From: a virus
Virus record (IMG/VR): IMGVR_UViG_3300022841_000013
Coordinates: 1-64,000 of that record
Reading direction: 5' to 3' (one strand)
Length of the DNA stretch: 64,000 bases
Positions 17,180-26,638 of the stretch are shown here, piece by piece (within the stretch, counting starts at the first letter, position 1; each line of letters opens with the position of its first letter). A program made the position numbers and the translations under genes. Below the pieces are notes generated by a model. The model did no database searches and had not been told where the DNA came from. It saw only the letters and a program-made list of their open reading frames with translations.

Positions 17180-19975
17180 ATGGCAGTCATTGGTCACGCA
17201 GAAGTAATCGTCAAGGCGATAACTACTGGGTTTGAAGATAGCATTAGGAATGACTTAAAGCGCATTTCTGGTTCAAATGTAGGCCGAGCGGCAGGCCAAT
17301 CTCTTGGTCAATCTTTCAGTGACGGCTTTAAAAGAAGCACCTCCGGTAATGTTTTTGGAAAGTTCTCTGATGGTCTTCGGGAGATGGCCCCGGAAGCTGA
17401 GACCGCAAGAAAAAAATTCCAGAGTCTAGTCAGAATTGGATATGTAGTTCAAGGTGTCCTTGGTTTACTAGTTGGTGGAGTCGCAGCTCTTGCCGTCTCT
17501 CTAGGAACTCTGGTTGGGGTCCTAGGTAAGGCCGCCCCTGCGGTCGCTGTTCTGTCTGCCGCTCTTGTCACGCTTAAAGTGGCGCAGTCGGCTGCCAAGT
17601 TTGGATTCGGAGATATAGCTAGTGCTGTAAAGCAAGCAACCTCTCCTACAACCGCTCTTGGAAAATCTATTGCAGAGCTACGTGAAGAGTTCCAGCAACT
17701 ACAGTTTGCTGCCGAAGGGGCAGCACTTGGAGAAGAACGTGCAGCTCTAAATTTAGAAGCTGCTGTAGAGAACCTTCGAAGAACTGCTGACCTACCCCCA
17801 AACTCTGCAGCACGGCGTGAGGCCATGCTAGCTCGCGACGAAGCGGAGCTAGCGTACCGTGAAGCAAAAGACCGCACCCAAGATCTAAACGCCGAAGTAG
17901 AAAAGGGTGTAAAAGGACTAGACAAAGGCACAGGTGGTACTGATCCTTTTGCTGACCTGAATGAGGCGCAGCGTGAGTTCGCTAAATATCTAGTAACTCT
18001 TGCACCTCTAATCGAGGCCCTAGAGCTAGACGTATCCAAGGCATTGCTGCCCCCTCTAAAAAATGCAGTGGAAATCCTAAGAAAAGAACTACTTCCGATT
18101 CTCCAAAAGCGTCTACCCCAAGTTGCAGGTCAGGTCGGGGACGCCCTCGAATCAATGGTTGATGGTATTGACTTCGAGCTAATTGACAAAATCTTTGCTG
18201 GCATGACAGAGCCCTTTGAAAAAGAAGGCAGAAGCAACATTCAGTTATTCGGAGAGCTCCTTGGCAATGTCTTGGACATATTCCTGCGAATTACTGATGC
18301 AACCTCGCTCTTGCTCAACGACTTTTTAGTCTTCTTGGTTGAAAAGACAGATGAATGGATTACATCCCTAACAGACGGGGACCTTGAGGGGTTCTTTGCA
18401 GATGCTGGAGTGTACGCTGGGCGTCTAGGTACAATTATTGGTAATGTATTTACAGGCCTTGGTAACTTAATTGGACTAACCACCGGCCCAGGTAGTGCCG
18501 GAAACGACATGCTTACGTGGATGGAAGAAGCCACGGGTACTTTTGCGACCATGTTCTCCGAGGATCCTGAGGCTGGAAAAACCTTCTTCAAGGACGCTTT
18601 TGCAAACGCTCGATCTGTAATGAGCTCTATTGGCGCTCTTCTCATGGAGATCCTAAAACTTGCAGACAACCCCAACATCAAAATTGCCTTCGACCAGTTG
18701 AAGGAAGGTGCACCTGCATTAGGCGAAATGCTAGGCAAGATGATTGATGCTGGACCATCTTTCGCCACTTTCCTGTCGACAGTTACAGAAATTACCAACA
18801 AGTTAACTGATGACAAGCAGATAAATGCCTTCTTTGACACTCTAAATGAAGGTGCGTCTGCTTTTAATGACTTCCTAGACGGAGACGTCGCAAAAAGACT
18901 TTTGGACAACTTAGGCCCCGTATTTGCAACATTAAGTGCAATAGGTGTTATTTTTGATGTCATTAAGTTTGCTTTTAATGTAATCGTTGGATACGCCATA
19001 GCTGTTGCCGTTTTTGGAGAGAAGTTTCTCACTAAGATCTTCGACCCCTTAAAGAAAGTTATTGGCGGCATAGCAAGTGGTAAAACCGGTATTGGCGGAA
19101 TAATGAAGATGCTAAAAGGCCCTGGGCTAATCGGACTATTTATAATACTTGTTGCTAAAGCAGTAGAGTTCTACAATACCATTGAGAGCTTCAAGGAGAT
19201 GGTAGATAATGTCTTTGGAAGGGTGAAAGAGAGCTTTGACAGGTTAATGGAGGGGGTGAGTGAGCTGTTCGGGAAGATCTTTGGAAGCGGTGATGGCAGC
19301 CTCCTTGGAGCATTAGATCCAGTTATACAGATTATCCTAGAGATACTAATTCCAGCACTAGGATATGCAATAGAGCAAATTTTAAGTGCTATGACCTTTA
19401 TTATAGACCTCGCCAACTCTCTCCTAGATGTAGTAATCCCAATAATCACAAGAATAGCGGAGGCTCTCGGCATGCTATTTGAGGGCGATGTGCTGGGATT
19501 CTTCAATAAAATGATGGAGACATTCGGTGTCTTTTTGGTCGGGCTTATTCAGCTTGTGGTTAACGGAATAATTGACCTTGTCAACTTTGGTATTCGAGGT
19601 GTAAATAACCTAATTGGCATGATAACTAACGGCAAACTAGGCGACTTCATGAGGGACGTTTTTGATATTGATCTCTCAGATGTAAAAATACCCGAAATTA
19701 GAAACGTAGACATGTTAGGAACAATCCAAAGAAACCAAGACAATAAAGCTATTCGAGATAACACTAACAGCTTCGGCGGTGCTGACCGTAGGGCAATGAG
19801 CAGCATGACTTCAAGTAGCATGTCCTCCAAAGTCACAGATTCAGCTGTATATAAAGAGTACGCCGCTAAACAGGACGTTCAAGTTACCATATATGGGACC
19901 AACCTGACTAAAAAAGAGCTGGGAGACGAGGTCGGAAGACAAATTGCTAGACAGGCGCTGAGGGGGACTATGTAA
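17180..19975 (+). CDS. Tape measure protein
   Basis: 931 residues. It begins MAVIGHAEVIVKAITTGF and continues with a Gly/Ser-rich segment, typical of actinophage tape measure N-termini. Hydrophobic, potentially membrane-inserting stretches occur at ~89-120 (GLLVGGVAALAVSLG), ~592-620, ~645-660 and ~720-740, separated by helical regions. Long length, helical and hydrophobic composition, and position right after the frameshifted chaperones support the call. Its length sets tail length, and the hydrophobic parts probably form a channel during DNA injection. No lytic transglycosylase or peptidase domain is visible. Confidence 0.88.
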   Translation: MAVIGHAEVIVKAITTGFEDSIRNDLKRISGSNVGRAAGQSLGQSFSDGFKRSTSGNVFGKFSDGLREMAPEAETARKKFQSLVRIGYVVQGVLGLLVGGVAALAVSLGTLVGVLGKAAPAVAVLSAALVTLKVAQSAAKFGFGDIASAVKQATSPTTALGKSIAELREEFQQLQFAAEGAALGEERAALNLEAAVENLRRTADLPPNSAARREAMLARDEAELAYREAKDRTQDLNAEVEKGVKGLDKGTGGTDPFADLNEAQREFAKYLVTLAPLIEALELDVSKALLPPLKNAVEILRKELLPILQKRLPQVAGQVGDALESMVDGIDFELIDKIFAGMTEPFEKEGRSNIQLFGELLGNVLDIFLRITDATSLLLNDFLVFLVEKTDEWITSLTDGDLEGFFADAGVYAGRLGTIIGNVFTGLGNLIGLTTGPGSAGNDMLTWMEEATGTFATMFSEDPEAGKTFFKDAFANARSVMSSIGALLMEILKLADNPNIKIAFDQLKEGAPALGEMLGKMIDAGPSFATFLSTVTEITNKLTDDKQINAFFDTLNEGASAFNDFLDGDVAKRLLDNLGPVFATLSAIGVIFDVIKFAFNVIVGYAIAVAVFGEKFLTKIFDPLKKVIGGIASGKTGIGGIMKMLKGPGLIGLFIILVAKAVEFYNTIESFKEMVDNVFGRVKESFDRLMEGVSELFGKIFGSGDGSLLGALDPVIQIILEILIPALGYAIEQILSAMTFIIDLANSLLDVVIPIITRIAEALGMLFEGDVLGFFNKMMETFGVFLVGLIQLVVNGIIDLVNFGIRGVNNLIGMITNGKLGDFMRDVFDIDLSDVKIPEIRNVDMLGTIQRNQDNKAIRDNTNSFGGADRRAMSSMTSSSMSSKVTDSAVYKEYAAKQDVQVTIYGTNLTKKELGDEVGRQIARQALRGTM

Positions 19976-20940
19976 TGGCTGAATACTACGAAACAACTCC
20001 AAACGTCACGGAACAGTCTGAGGAAAACAGGGTTGTAAACAAAGCCCTAACCTCCTTGCCGATTCCACACCTAACTGGGTTAAAATTAAAGGCTGACATA
20101 AGCATTAATGGTCTAGTTTTAAACACAATCGATGAGAACAACGTAGTTTGGGTCGTCTCTGGCATTGACGGCTGGTGGGAACTCCCTGAAACAGAATTGC
20201 CGGACCTGCCTCGAGGATACGCGGACGGCTCTTATGATGCAGTTGGTCGATTCTCTAATAGGATAATGTCACTTAATGGGTCCTTCCTACCTCAAGATCC
20301 TGCTGATGCACCTGCTGCACGAGACGCTCTTATTAGAGCAGTTAATCTAATAAAAACTGGCGGTTGGTTGAAGGTCTATGAAGGCGGTGTTGATGCTAAC
20401 CCCCGCGGGTCCTATGTACGATTAAGCGGCACCCCCCTGATCACAAGCGTAAATGCTAGAGGTAGGCATGACTTCTCTATTGGCCTAAAGGCTGTTGACC
20501 CGATTAAGTACGAGTTTGTAGACTCTAATGGCGACGGATACAGCACTAGCGTGATAACTGCCAGCGGTTCTGGAACTGGTAGCGTTACTGTAAATAATGC
20601 AGGTAATATTGAAGTTCCAATCATTATAGAATTATCTGCCGGCTTGGTAGTACCTGGAGGGTCCCCAACCTCTATAACTAACACTGAGAGCGACCAAGAG
20701 ATGGTCATACTTTCGGGAACCTCAGCTGGAAATAGGCTAGAGATAGATACGTATAACAGGGAGATTCTGGAGGTGCAATACGCTGGGTCAGCTGTCGTAA
20801 ATGTTGCTAATGCTAGATCGAAAGCGTCTGTCCTAGTAGACTGGATATACCTACAGCCTGGCGATAACGTTCTGACAATTGCAGGGTTTACTGCCGGTGC
20901 TACTTGTACTATATATCACCGCTCTGGCTGGATCGGCTAG
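19975..20940 (+). CDS. Distal tail / minor tail protein
   Basis: 321 residues, starting at TAATG overlap with the tape measure stop. The N-terminal half (VWVVSGIDGWWELPETELPD, SFLPQDPADAPAARDALIRA, FSIGLKAVDPIKYEF) matches the actinophage distal-tail (Dit-like) family. The C-terminal ~120 residues form a beta-rich galectin-like region ending in CTIYHRSGWIG. It is the first gene after the tape measure, the standard Dit position. It should form the ring at the tail tip to which baseplate proteins attach. Confidence 0.75.
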   Translation: MAEYYETTPNVTEQSEENRVVNKALTSLPIPHLTGLKLKADISINGLVLNTIDENNVVWVVSGIDGWWELPETELPDLPRGYADGSYDAVGRFSNRIMSLNGSFLPQDPADAPAARDALIRAVNLIKTGGWLKVYEGGVDANPRGSYVRLSGTPLITSVNARGRHDFSIGLKAVDPIKYEFVDSNGDGYSTSVITASGSGTGSVTVNNAGNIEVPIIIELSAGLVVPGGSPTSITNTESDQEMVILSGTSAGNRLEIDTYNREILEVQYAGSAVVNVANARSKASVLVDWIYLQPGDNVLTIAGFTAGATCTIYHRSGWIG

Positions 20941-20977
20941 CTGCTAGACTAACAGAAAGACATACAAGGACAAAAAG

Positions 20978-23083
20978 ATGCCAATATCCACTTCACCAGA
21001 AAATGAAGCAGTAGAATACCGATACTACGTTTACGATCTCATGACTAATGAGCTACTAGTAGAGGTACCTTTTCGCGGTGTCTCCTACTCTAGATCACTA
21101 ACCGAGGCTGGCGTATTTACCGGAGATATTGCAGTAACTGAGGACACGTATAATCTCAGTCTTTACGAAAATACTTTGCCCGCTAGAACGGCTCTTTTTG
21201 CTATGCGAAATGGCCTCTGCGTTTGGGGTGGAATAATCTGGAACCGTAGCTACAGTCTCGTTGATAAGATATTGAGTGTAACAGCCACAGAGTTTACAAG
21301 CTACCTCTCACACAGGGTGGTCTGGAAAACCTGGAATAGTTCCTATGAGGCCATAGCAGAAGTAGACGGCAGCACTAATATCATGACCATTACTTTAACT
21401 GGCGGACAGTACAATTTTACTGTTGGCGAGCTAGTCTATCTCTACTGGTTCGAGGAGTACGCCAAGTACAGCGGCTACTTTGAGATCCTAACTGCGGGCT
21501 ATACTGAAGATGATAGGTCTGTAATAACGGTGCCTGCAACCTACACAGACGCTAACAACAAGGACGATACTAAGAATATCCCTGAAATGTCTATCGGGAT
21601 AGATAATCCAATAACTATAGAAACACGTCAAGACAACTATCAATTTGCCCAGGACCTATTACGTGAACTAGAAACTGATCTTTTTGACTTTGACTTTGCC
21701 AATGATGAAATCCGCCCCGGCATTGATCTCTATAACCCTATTGAAACTATTGGAAGAAATAACAATCTTGCTACAGTAGTGACTACAAAAAAGCATGAAC
21801 TTGTCACTGGACAGAAAGTTAGGCTAACTGACGTTCAGGCAGATGAAGATTTTAATGCTATTGAAGCAATAGTTTTTTCTGTGATAAGCGATTACAGCTT
21901 CTCGTACACTAACGAAGGATCCAACGTATCAACCGTTGGCGAGAGCGCTGCAGTGCGTGTAGTTTCGTCTTTTAAGCGGGACACTAGCTTTTCCACGTTT
22001 ACTACGGCCACTGAGCACGGGTACTTACCTGGGAGCATCGTCTACGTTGACGCTGTGAGCGAGTCGTTTGACGGATTCCACACAGTTTACGACATCATAA
22101 CGCCTACTCAGTTTAGAGTGGTCCAATTTGGGGGTAATATCGCAACTAGTAGGACCGATACGGATGCAGGAACTCCGACTGTCACCAGAATTGCCGCCGC
22201 CTCGTATGGCACTTTTGGGGAGCATACAACCCTTGGCAACCTGGGCTTTGATTTTAGTCGTAATGCTGACTTTAGTTCTAAGTTAGAGGCAAATCCTGTG
22301 ATTAGAGGCTTCGAGCTACAAACTGTTGCAGAAGTACTGGAAGAGTACTCTACGAAGCCAAATGGCTTCGAGTATAGAGTTGACTGTGAATTTGACTCAG
22401 CAACTGAGACTTTTAAGAAGTACTTCACATTTCTACCCCTAACTCCAGCTTCATTAACTGAATGGCTAGCTGGCCAAGCCGACGGGTATACGGGTGGGAT
22501 ACCAGCCGAAGCCTACGGAGCAGAGGAGAGAATGTTTGAGTACCCCGGAAATGTTCTTGAGGCCCAATTTGACGAGAGTGCTGAAGATTCAGCTACTAGG
22601 TTCTTCGTTCAAGGAAAAGACCCCCGGCTAAGTTCTAGCGCTAGCCAACCGTATTCCGGTGCATCTAACCACAAATTGTTGAATCAAGGTTGGCCATTGC
22701 TAGATGCTGTCGAAGATTTAGACACTCCCTACGAAACCGTACTATGGAAGCAGGCCTCTAGGCTTCTAGAGGAGTCAGTCCCGCCGATTAGCACCTTTAC
22801 TATCTCTGTTAACGGATCTGCCAACCCTAAGCTTGGAACATATAGCCCGGGAGATTGGTGCTCAGTAAAACTTAATGACGACTTTGTGGCCTTGAGAGCC
22901 AGCAGTTACTTGGAGCAAGACTATGGAAGTGACTCAGGGGTCTTAATTAGAAAAATAATCTCCTTCAGTGTTAGCGTCCCTGATACAAGCAATTACCCTG
23001 AAGAGGTTTCGTTGGAGCTCATCATTGAGCCTTCCGTTCCTATTTCTGGGGTCACGATTCAAGATGGAAAGGTATACCTATAA
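20978..23083 (+). CDS. Baseplate / tail-tip protein (Gp37-like)
   Basis: 701 residues. The opening ~130 residues (FRGVSYSRSLTEAGVFTGDI, GLCVWGGIIWNRSYSLVDKI) fit the siphoviral tail-tip proteins annotated as ReqiPepy6 gp37-like. In the middle, two short related beta modules can be seen (TTKKHELVTGQKVRLTDV and TATEHGYLPGSIVYVDAV, both with GxxVxxxxV hairpins). The C-terminal ~180 residues (FEYPGNVLEAQFDESAEDSA) return to the conserved fold. It follows Dit, so it probably builds the tail hub. No enzyme motif is seen. Confidence 0.65.
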   Translation: MPISTSPENEAVEYRYYVYDLMTNELLVEVPFRGVSYSRSLTEAGVFTGDIAVTEDTYNLSLYENTLPARTALFAMRNGLCVWGGIIWNRSYSLVDKILSVTATEFTSYLSHRVVWKTWNSSYEAIAEVDGSTNIMTITLTGGQYNFTVGELVYLYWFEEYAKYSGYFEILTAGYTEDDRSVITVPATYTDANNKDDTKNIPEMSIGIDNPITIETRQDNYQFAQDLLRELETDLFDFDFANDEIRPGIDLYNPIETIGRNNNLATVVTTKKHELVTGQKVRLTDVQADEDFNAIEAIVFSVISDYSFSYTNEGSNVSTVGESAAVRVVSSFKRDTSFSTFTTATEHGYLPGSIVYVDAVSESFDGFHTVYDIITPTQFRVVQFGGNIATSRTDTDAGTPTVTRIAAASYGTFGEHTTLGNLGFDFSRNADFSSKLEANPVIRGFELQTVAEVLEEYSTKPNGFEYRVDCEFDSATETFKKYFTFLPLTPASLTEWLAGQADGYTGGIPAEAYGAEERMFEYPGNVLEAQFDESAEDSATRFFVQGKDPRLSSSASQPYSGASNHKLLNQGWPLLDAVEDLDTPYETVLWKQASRLLEESVPPISTFTISVNGSANPKLGTYSPGDWCSVKLNDDFVALRASSYLEQDYGSDSGVLIRKIISFSVSVPDTSNYPEEVSLELIIEPSVPISGVTIQDGKVYL

Positions 23084-26000
23084 TGGGAATTCGCAGAAGA
23101 AAGAGGAAGCTCTCAACCTTAATGAGCAGGCTTGACCAGCGTGTAAGATCCGTAGAGTTGAGACCGATCAGCTTGCTGACAGACGGACAGGTCCAGTCTG
23201 CTGTTAATTTTGCGGCTAGCACCCCTACTCCTGTTACCTTAGTTTCTGGCACTGCCCCTAACGAATGGCGTCCAATACACGACGCTTACTACTACCCAAA
23301 AAAGTTAACTGGTAGTACTGAAGACAGAGTAGAGATATACCTAGAAGCTGATATCTCTGCCGAAATTGGGACCACTCTTGCTGTGAGTGGGATCCACGGA
23401 ACTAGCACGGAAGAAATTGATGTAGATAGTGATGCATTCTCGCTACTTGCTTCAGATACTCCACCTTGGAGCGATAGACCTAGCTACTCCCATAACCCAG
23501 AAACTAGTCAATTACCTGGTGTTACTATCACCAATACTTACTCATTTAAGCCAGAAACTCTTGCTCCTAGCACATGGACTACCCGAAAAAGGCTGCAGAC
23601 AAAGCGTGCAGTAGACTCCTTCGAGATCACTGGTCTTGAGGTCACTCTGACGATGAATGCCGTTCACAAGTTTGAGGCGGGCAATGAAATATACATCAAC
23701 ATTCTTATTGATCAAATAAATAATGACGAGAGTCGAATTGCATCTGGAATGGATGGATTCTTTTACATAGATTCAGTTACTGACAATACTATTACTTATA
23801 CCCTTACTGCAGGTGTAGACGAGCCTACAGATGAGATAACTCCCGTTTCTGACGTTTACGTTTTTCCACTTGCTCGAAGTTGGGTTCAAGTTGGCTCTAT
23901 TTGGGTTAACAGCTCATCAAAAGAGACTTACTACTGGGATGGCCTGCGGTGGGTGGAATACACTCCTACGTCAGACATTAGCGCTGACGGAGACCCCCCT
24001 AACCCCCCAACATCAATTAACATCACTAGCGATGTTGAGTTTGACCCAGTAACTTCTAGGCCTGTTGCTCTGGTTACAACTTCGTGGTCACCTCCAACAA
24101 CTAGCGTCTCTGGCGATACTATAACTGACTTGGCCGGGCACCTCATTAGGTACAGAGCCGGCTCTTCAGGGAACTGGTCATCTCAGGATGTCCCAATAGC
24201 TTCTGGAAGTTCTTACACATTTAGTGGAAACGATTTTAGGCAAGGAACAGCTTACTCTTTTGAGGTTCTAGCCTACGACAGCGGCGATCAGTATTCTGCG
24301 GCCCTACTTGGCTCGCATACAACGGCGGCATCGTCTTCTGTTACGACAATAACAAGCATTAGGCCTACTGCTCCTACTTCCTCTAGCTACTTAGGGACTA
24401 TAACCTTAGTTTGGGACGGTGGTGTTGAAAATACCAGCGGAGTCGCCCAAACCCTGCCACCCGGACTAGTAACACTTCAGGTTCATAGGGACGCAGCGTC
24501 TTCAAGCTTTACGCCTTCTCTTAGCAGTAAGGTAGCCTCTCTTTCGGCTGCTCCAAATCAGACCTTTGTAGACGTAAACATTCAATACGGTACCGATTAC
24601 TACTATAAGTTTGTTCTAGAGGACGCTAACACTATTGAAAGTCTTCCATCTCTACCTGTAACTGGTCAAACAGCCAGTCTTGTCGATGCTGGTGCAATCT
24701 CCAGCATAATCACTGCCGCTAATATCACTCCTGGGACGATCGTCACCGGCGAGAATATTATTGGCATAAATATTACCGGCCAGCTAATTCAGGGTAATGA
24801 GATCAACGGTGATGTTATCAAAGCCAATACTCTAGAGGCTAATAGAATTAAGTCGGGAGTACTTGACGCTGCTCTTGTTGTGGGTAGCTCTATTCGTACT
24901 ACTTTGACAGGTAACCAAAGAGTGGAGCTAAATAATGCTGGTATTTTTGCGTATGATTCTGCTGGCACTCCTAAGTTTCAGGCCCTAAACAATGGTTCAG
25001 TTTTCATAGCAGACGGCGTTCAGATCGGAGGCTACGCTACTAGTTCAGATTTAAGTAGCGTAAGCGGTGTTGCAAATCAAGCCAATCAGACTGCAGATCA
25101 AGCCAATCAGACTGCAGGTCAAGCCAATCAGACTGCAGGTCAAGCTGCTATTGACGTAAATGCGGCTGAGACTGCCATAAGTAACGTCAGAGATAATGTT
25201 TATTTTCCTGGCACTACTCAAATTAATGGTGGAAACCTAAGAACCGGTACTGTTGTCGCTGATCAGTTGGCTGCTGGGTTTATTCTCACTGACTTTATTA
25301 GCACCGGTGCTCAGGGGACTCCGCGAATTGAAATTAGAGGTAGCAGTCAGGCAAATCCAGGCATTATTGGCCTCACTGGGTTAGGCGAACCGAATGCAAC
25401 AAACTTTAGATTCTACAATAACGGCCAGAGCTACTTAGACAACGTTACGGTTGCTGGAACCCTCTCTGTAACTGGAAACATAACCGGCGGAACGATTAGG
25501 ACATCTTCTGGAAGTAAGCGCGTTGAGATGCTCGGCAGCACTAATTCTTTGCGATTTTACAGTGGCAACAGCCTAAAGGGTGAAATCGAGGGTGACAGCA
25601 TTGGTGTCAATATCACTGACAACACTTCCGGAGGCTTTGCTCGGATCGGAGCGGGTGGCGTGTTTCTTGGTAGAAATGGGTCTACCGGCGCGTATGTGGA
25701 CAGTAACGGACTGGAGCTCTCTGTTGTCGGCACAACGAATTTCGCGGCAAACCTTAGAAGAGCCAGTGCTGGAACCGCTCTTCAGGTGACTAGCTCTGAT
25801 TCTAGAATAAAGACCAACGTAACCAATATCGCCAGTGGATTAGACATTGTTGCCCAACTGCGACCAATCACTTTCACTAGCAAGGTGGACGACCCCGATT
25901 TGACATTCCCTGGATTCTTAGCTCAAGAGGTGCGGGCTGTCTTCCCACCTGAATATCGAGTAGTCTCTGAAAATGTTGGAGCTGTTCCAGACATGGATGG

Positions 26001-26145
26001 GGCAGATGCTGAAGACTTTGCTGCCAACCCGCTACTAAGTCTTAATCACGTAGAGTTGATCCCGTATCTCACTAAAGCTATACAGGAGTTATCAGCTAAG
26101 AACGACGCACTTGAGGCTAGACTAGAAGCACTAGAAGAAAACTAA
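23083..26145 (+). CDS. Tail fibre/tip protein with Fn3 domains and S74 intramolecular chaperone
   Basis: 1020 residues, starting in a TAATG overlap. After a basic N-terminus comes a beta-rich region. Two fibronectin type III-like domains (~305-410, ~425-530) follow, then a trimeric-fibre-like stretch with NQTADQANQTAGQ repeats (~665-690). The last ~120 residues are an endosialidase-type peptidase S74 chaperone, with S905-D906-S-R-I-K910 matching the conserved SDxRxK autocleavage motif. It ends in a coiled coil (ELSAKNDALEARLEALEEN). The chaperone drives trimerisation and then cuts itself off. This is the only adhesin on the plus strand and probably the central fibre or receptor-contact protein. 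Confidence 0.8.
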   Translation: MGIRRRKRKLSTLMSRLDQRVRSVELRPISLLTDGQVQSAVNFAASTPTPVTLVSGTAPNEWRPIHDAYYYPKKLTGSTEDRVEIYLEADISAEIGTTLAVSGIHGTSTEEIDVDSDAFSLLASDTPPWSDRPSYSHNPETSQLPGVTITNTYSFKPETLAPSTWTTRKRLQTKRAVDSFEITGLEVTLTMNAVHKFEAGNEIYINILIDQINNDESRIASGMDGFFYIDSVTDNTITYTLTAGVDEPTDEITPVSDVYVFPLARSWVQVGSIWVNSSSKETYYWDGLRWVEYTPTSDISADGDPPNPPTSINITSDVEFDPVTSRPVALVTTSWSPPTTSVSGDTITDLAGHLIRYRAGSSGNWSSQDVPIASGSSYTFSGNDFRQGTAYSFEVLAYDSGDQYSAALLGSHTTAASSSVTTITSIRPTAPTSSSYLGTITLVWDGGVENTSGVAQTLPPGLVTLQVHRDAASSSFTPSLSSKVASLSAAPNQTFVDVNIQYGTDYYYKFVLEDANTIESLPSLPVTGQTASLVDAGAISSIITAANITPGTIVTGENIIGINITGQLIQGNEINGDVIKANTLEANRIKSGVLDAALVVGSSIRTTLTGNQRVELNNAGIFAYDSAGTPKFQALNNGSVFIADGVQIGGYATSSDLSSVSGVANQANQTADQANQTAGQANQTAGQAAIDVNAAETAISNVRDNVYFPGTTQINGGNLRTGTVVADQLAAGFILTDFISTGAQGTPRIEIRGSSQANPGIIGLTGLGEPNATNFRFYNNGQSYLDNVTVAGTLSVTGNITGGTIRTSSGSKRVEMLGSTNSLRFYSGNSLKGEIEGDSIGVNITDNTSGGFARIGAGGVFLGRNGSTGAYVDSNGLELSVVGTTNFAANLRRASAGTALQVTSSDSRIKTNVTNIASGLDIVAQLRPITFTSKVDDPDLTFPGFLAQEVRAVFPPEYRVVSENVGAVPDMDGADAEDFAANPLLSLNHVELIPYLTKAIQELSAKNDALEARLEALEEN

Positions 26146-26151
26146 CGACAT

Positions 26152-26625
26152 ATGTACTCAGTAAAAGATGGAGATAGGACCCTTCAGTTCGAAGGTGCCC
26201 TACTTGCTAAGTCAACTTCAGCACGTAGAGGCTCGTACCGCTGGATCGAGTTTGAGCTGTACAAAACAGAATCTGGCTCCTATATTCTCTCTCGTATCGG
26301 CGTTTCTCTTATTTTCCATGGGGCCGCATGTCCGCTCGTGTCTAAATATAAGCTAACAGAGGGCGCTAACTACGATTTAGCACCCAATGCCCAACCTTGC
26401 GGCGACTGTGAACCTGATTTCGGTCTAGATTTAGTCTTCCCCGAGAAGTACCGCTATTGGGCACAAGTAAGTGACAAGCCTGAAGCTGTTATGGACGCAT
26501 TGTACAAATATGATGACAAAAATGGTACCCAGTATTTAACTAGCGTGGCACAGAGATTATTAAAAGATGCAGCACAAGTTGACTTTGGCGTTGCAGAGAT
26601 CTATAATGTTGAGATAATACCTTAA
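26152..26625 (+). CDS. Hypothetical protein with CGDC motif (157 aa)
   Basis: 157 residues between the tail fibre and DNA polymerase genes, starting 6 nt after the fibre stop. It is beta-rich in the first half (YRWIEFELYKTESGSYILSRI) and has three cysteines, two as PCGDCEPD (residues ~83-90) with one upstream (HGAACPL). That could be a small metal site or disulphide. The C-terminal half is helical. Not recognised. Co-directional with replication genes, so an early/middle function is possible. Confidence 0.65.
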   Translation: MYSVKDGDRTLQFEGALLAKSTSARRGSYRWIEFELYKTESGSYILSRIGVSLIFHGAACPLVSKYKLTEGANYDLAPNAQPCGDCEPDFGLDLVFPEKYRYWAQVSDKPEAVMDALYKYDDKNGTQYLTSVAQRLLKDAAQVDFGVAEIYNVEIIP

Positions 26626-26638
26626 CGAAAGATTTAAA

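Noticed and set aside
17449-18039. Long minus-strand open frame (196 codons) inside the tape measure gene
   Set aside because: Ser/Arg/Ala-biased antisense shadow with no ribosome-binding site, opposite a well-supported gene.
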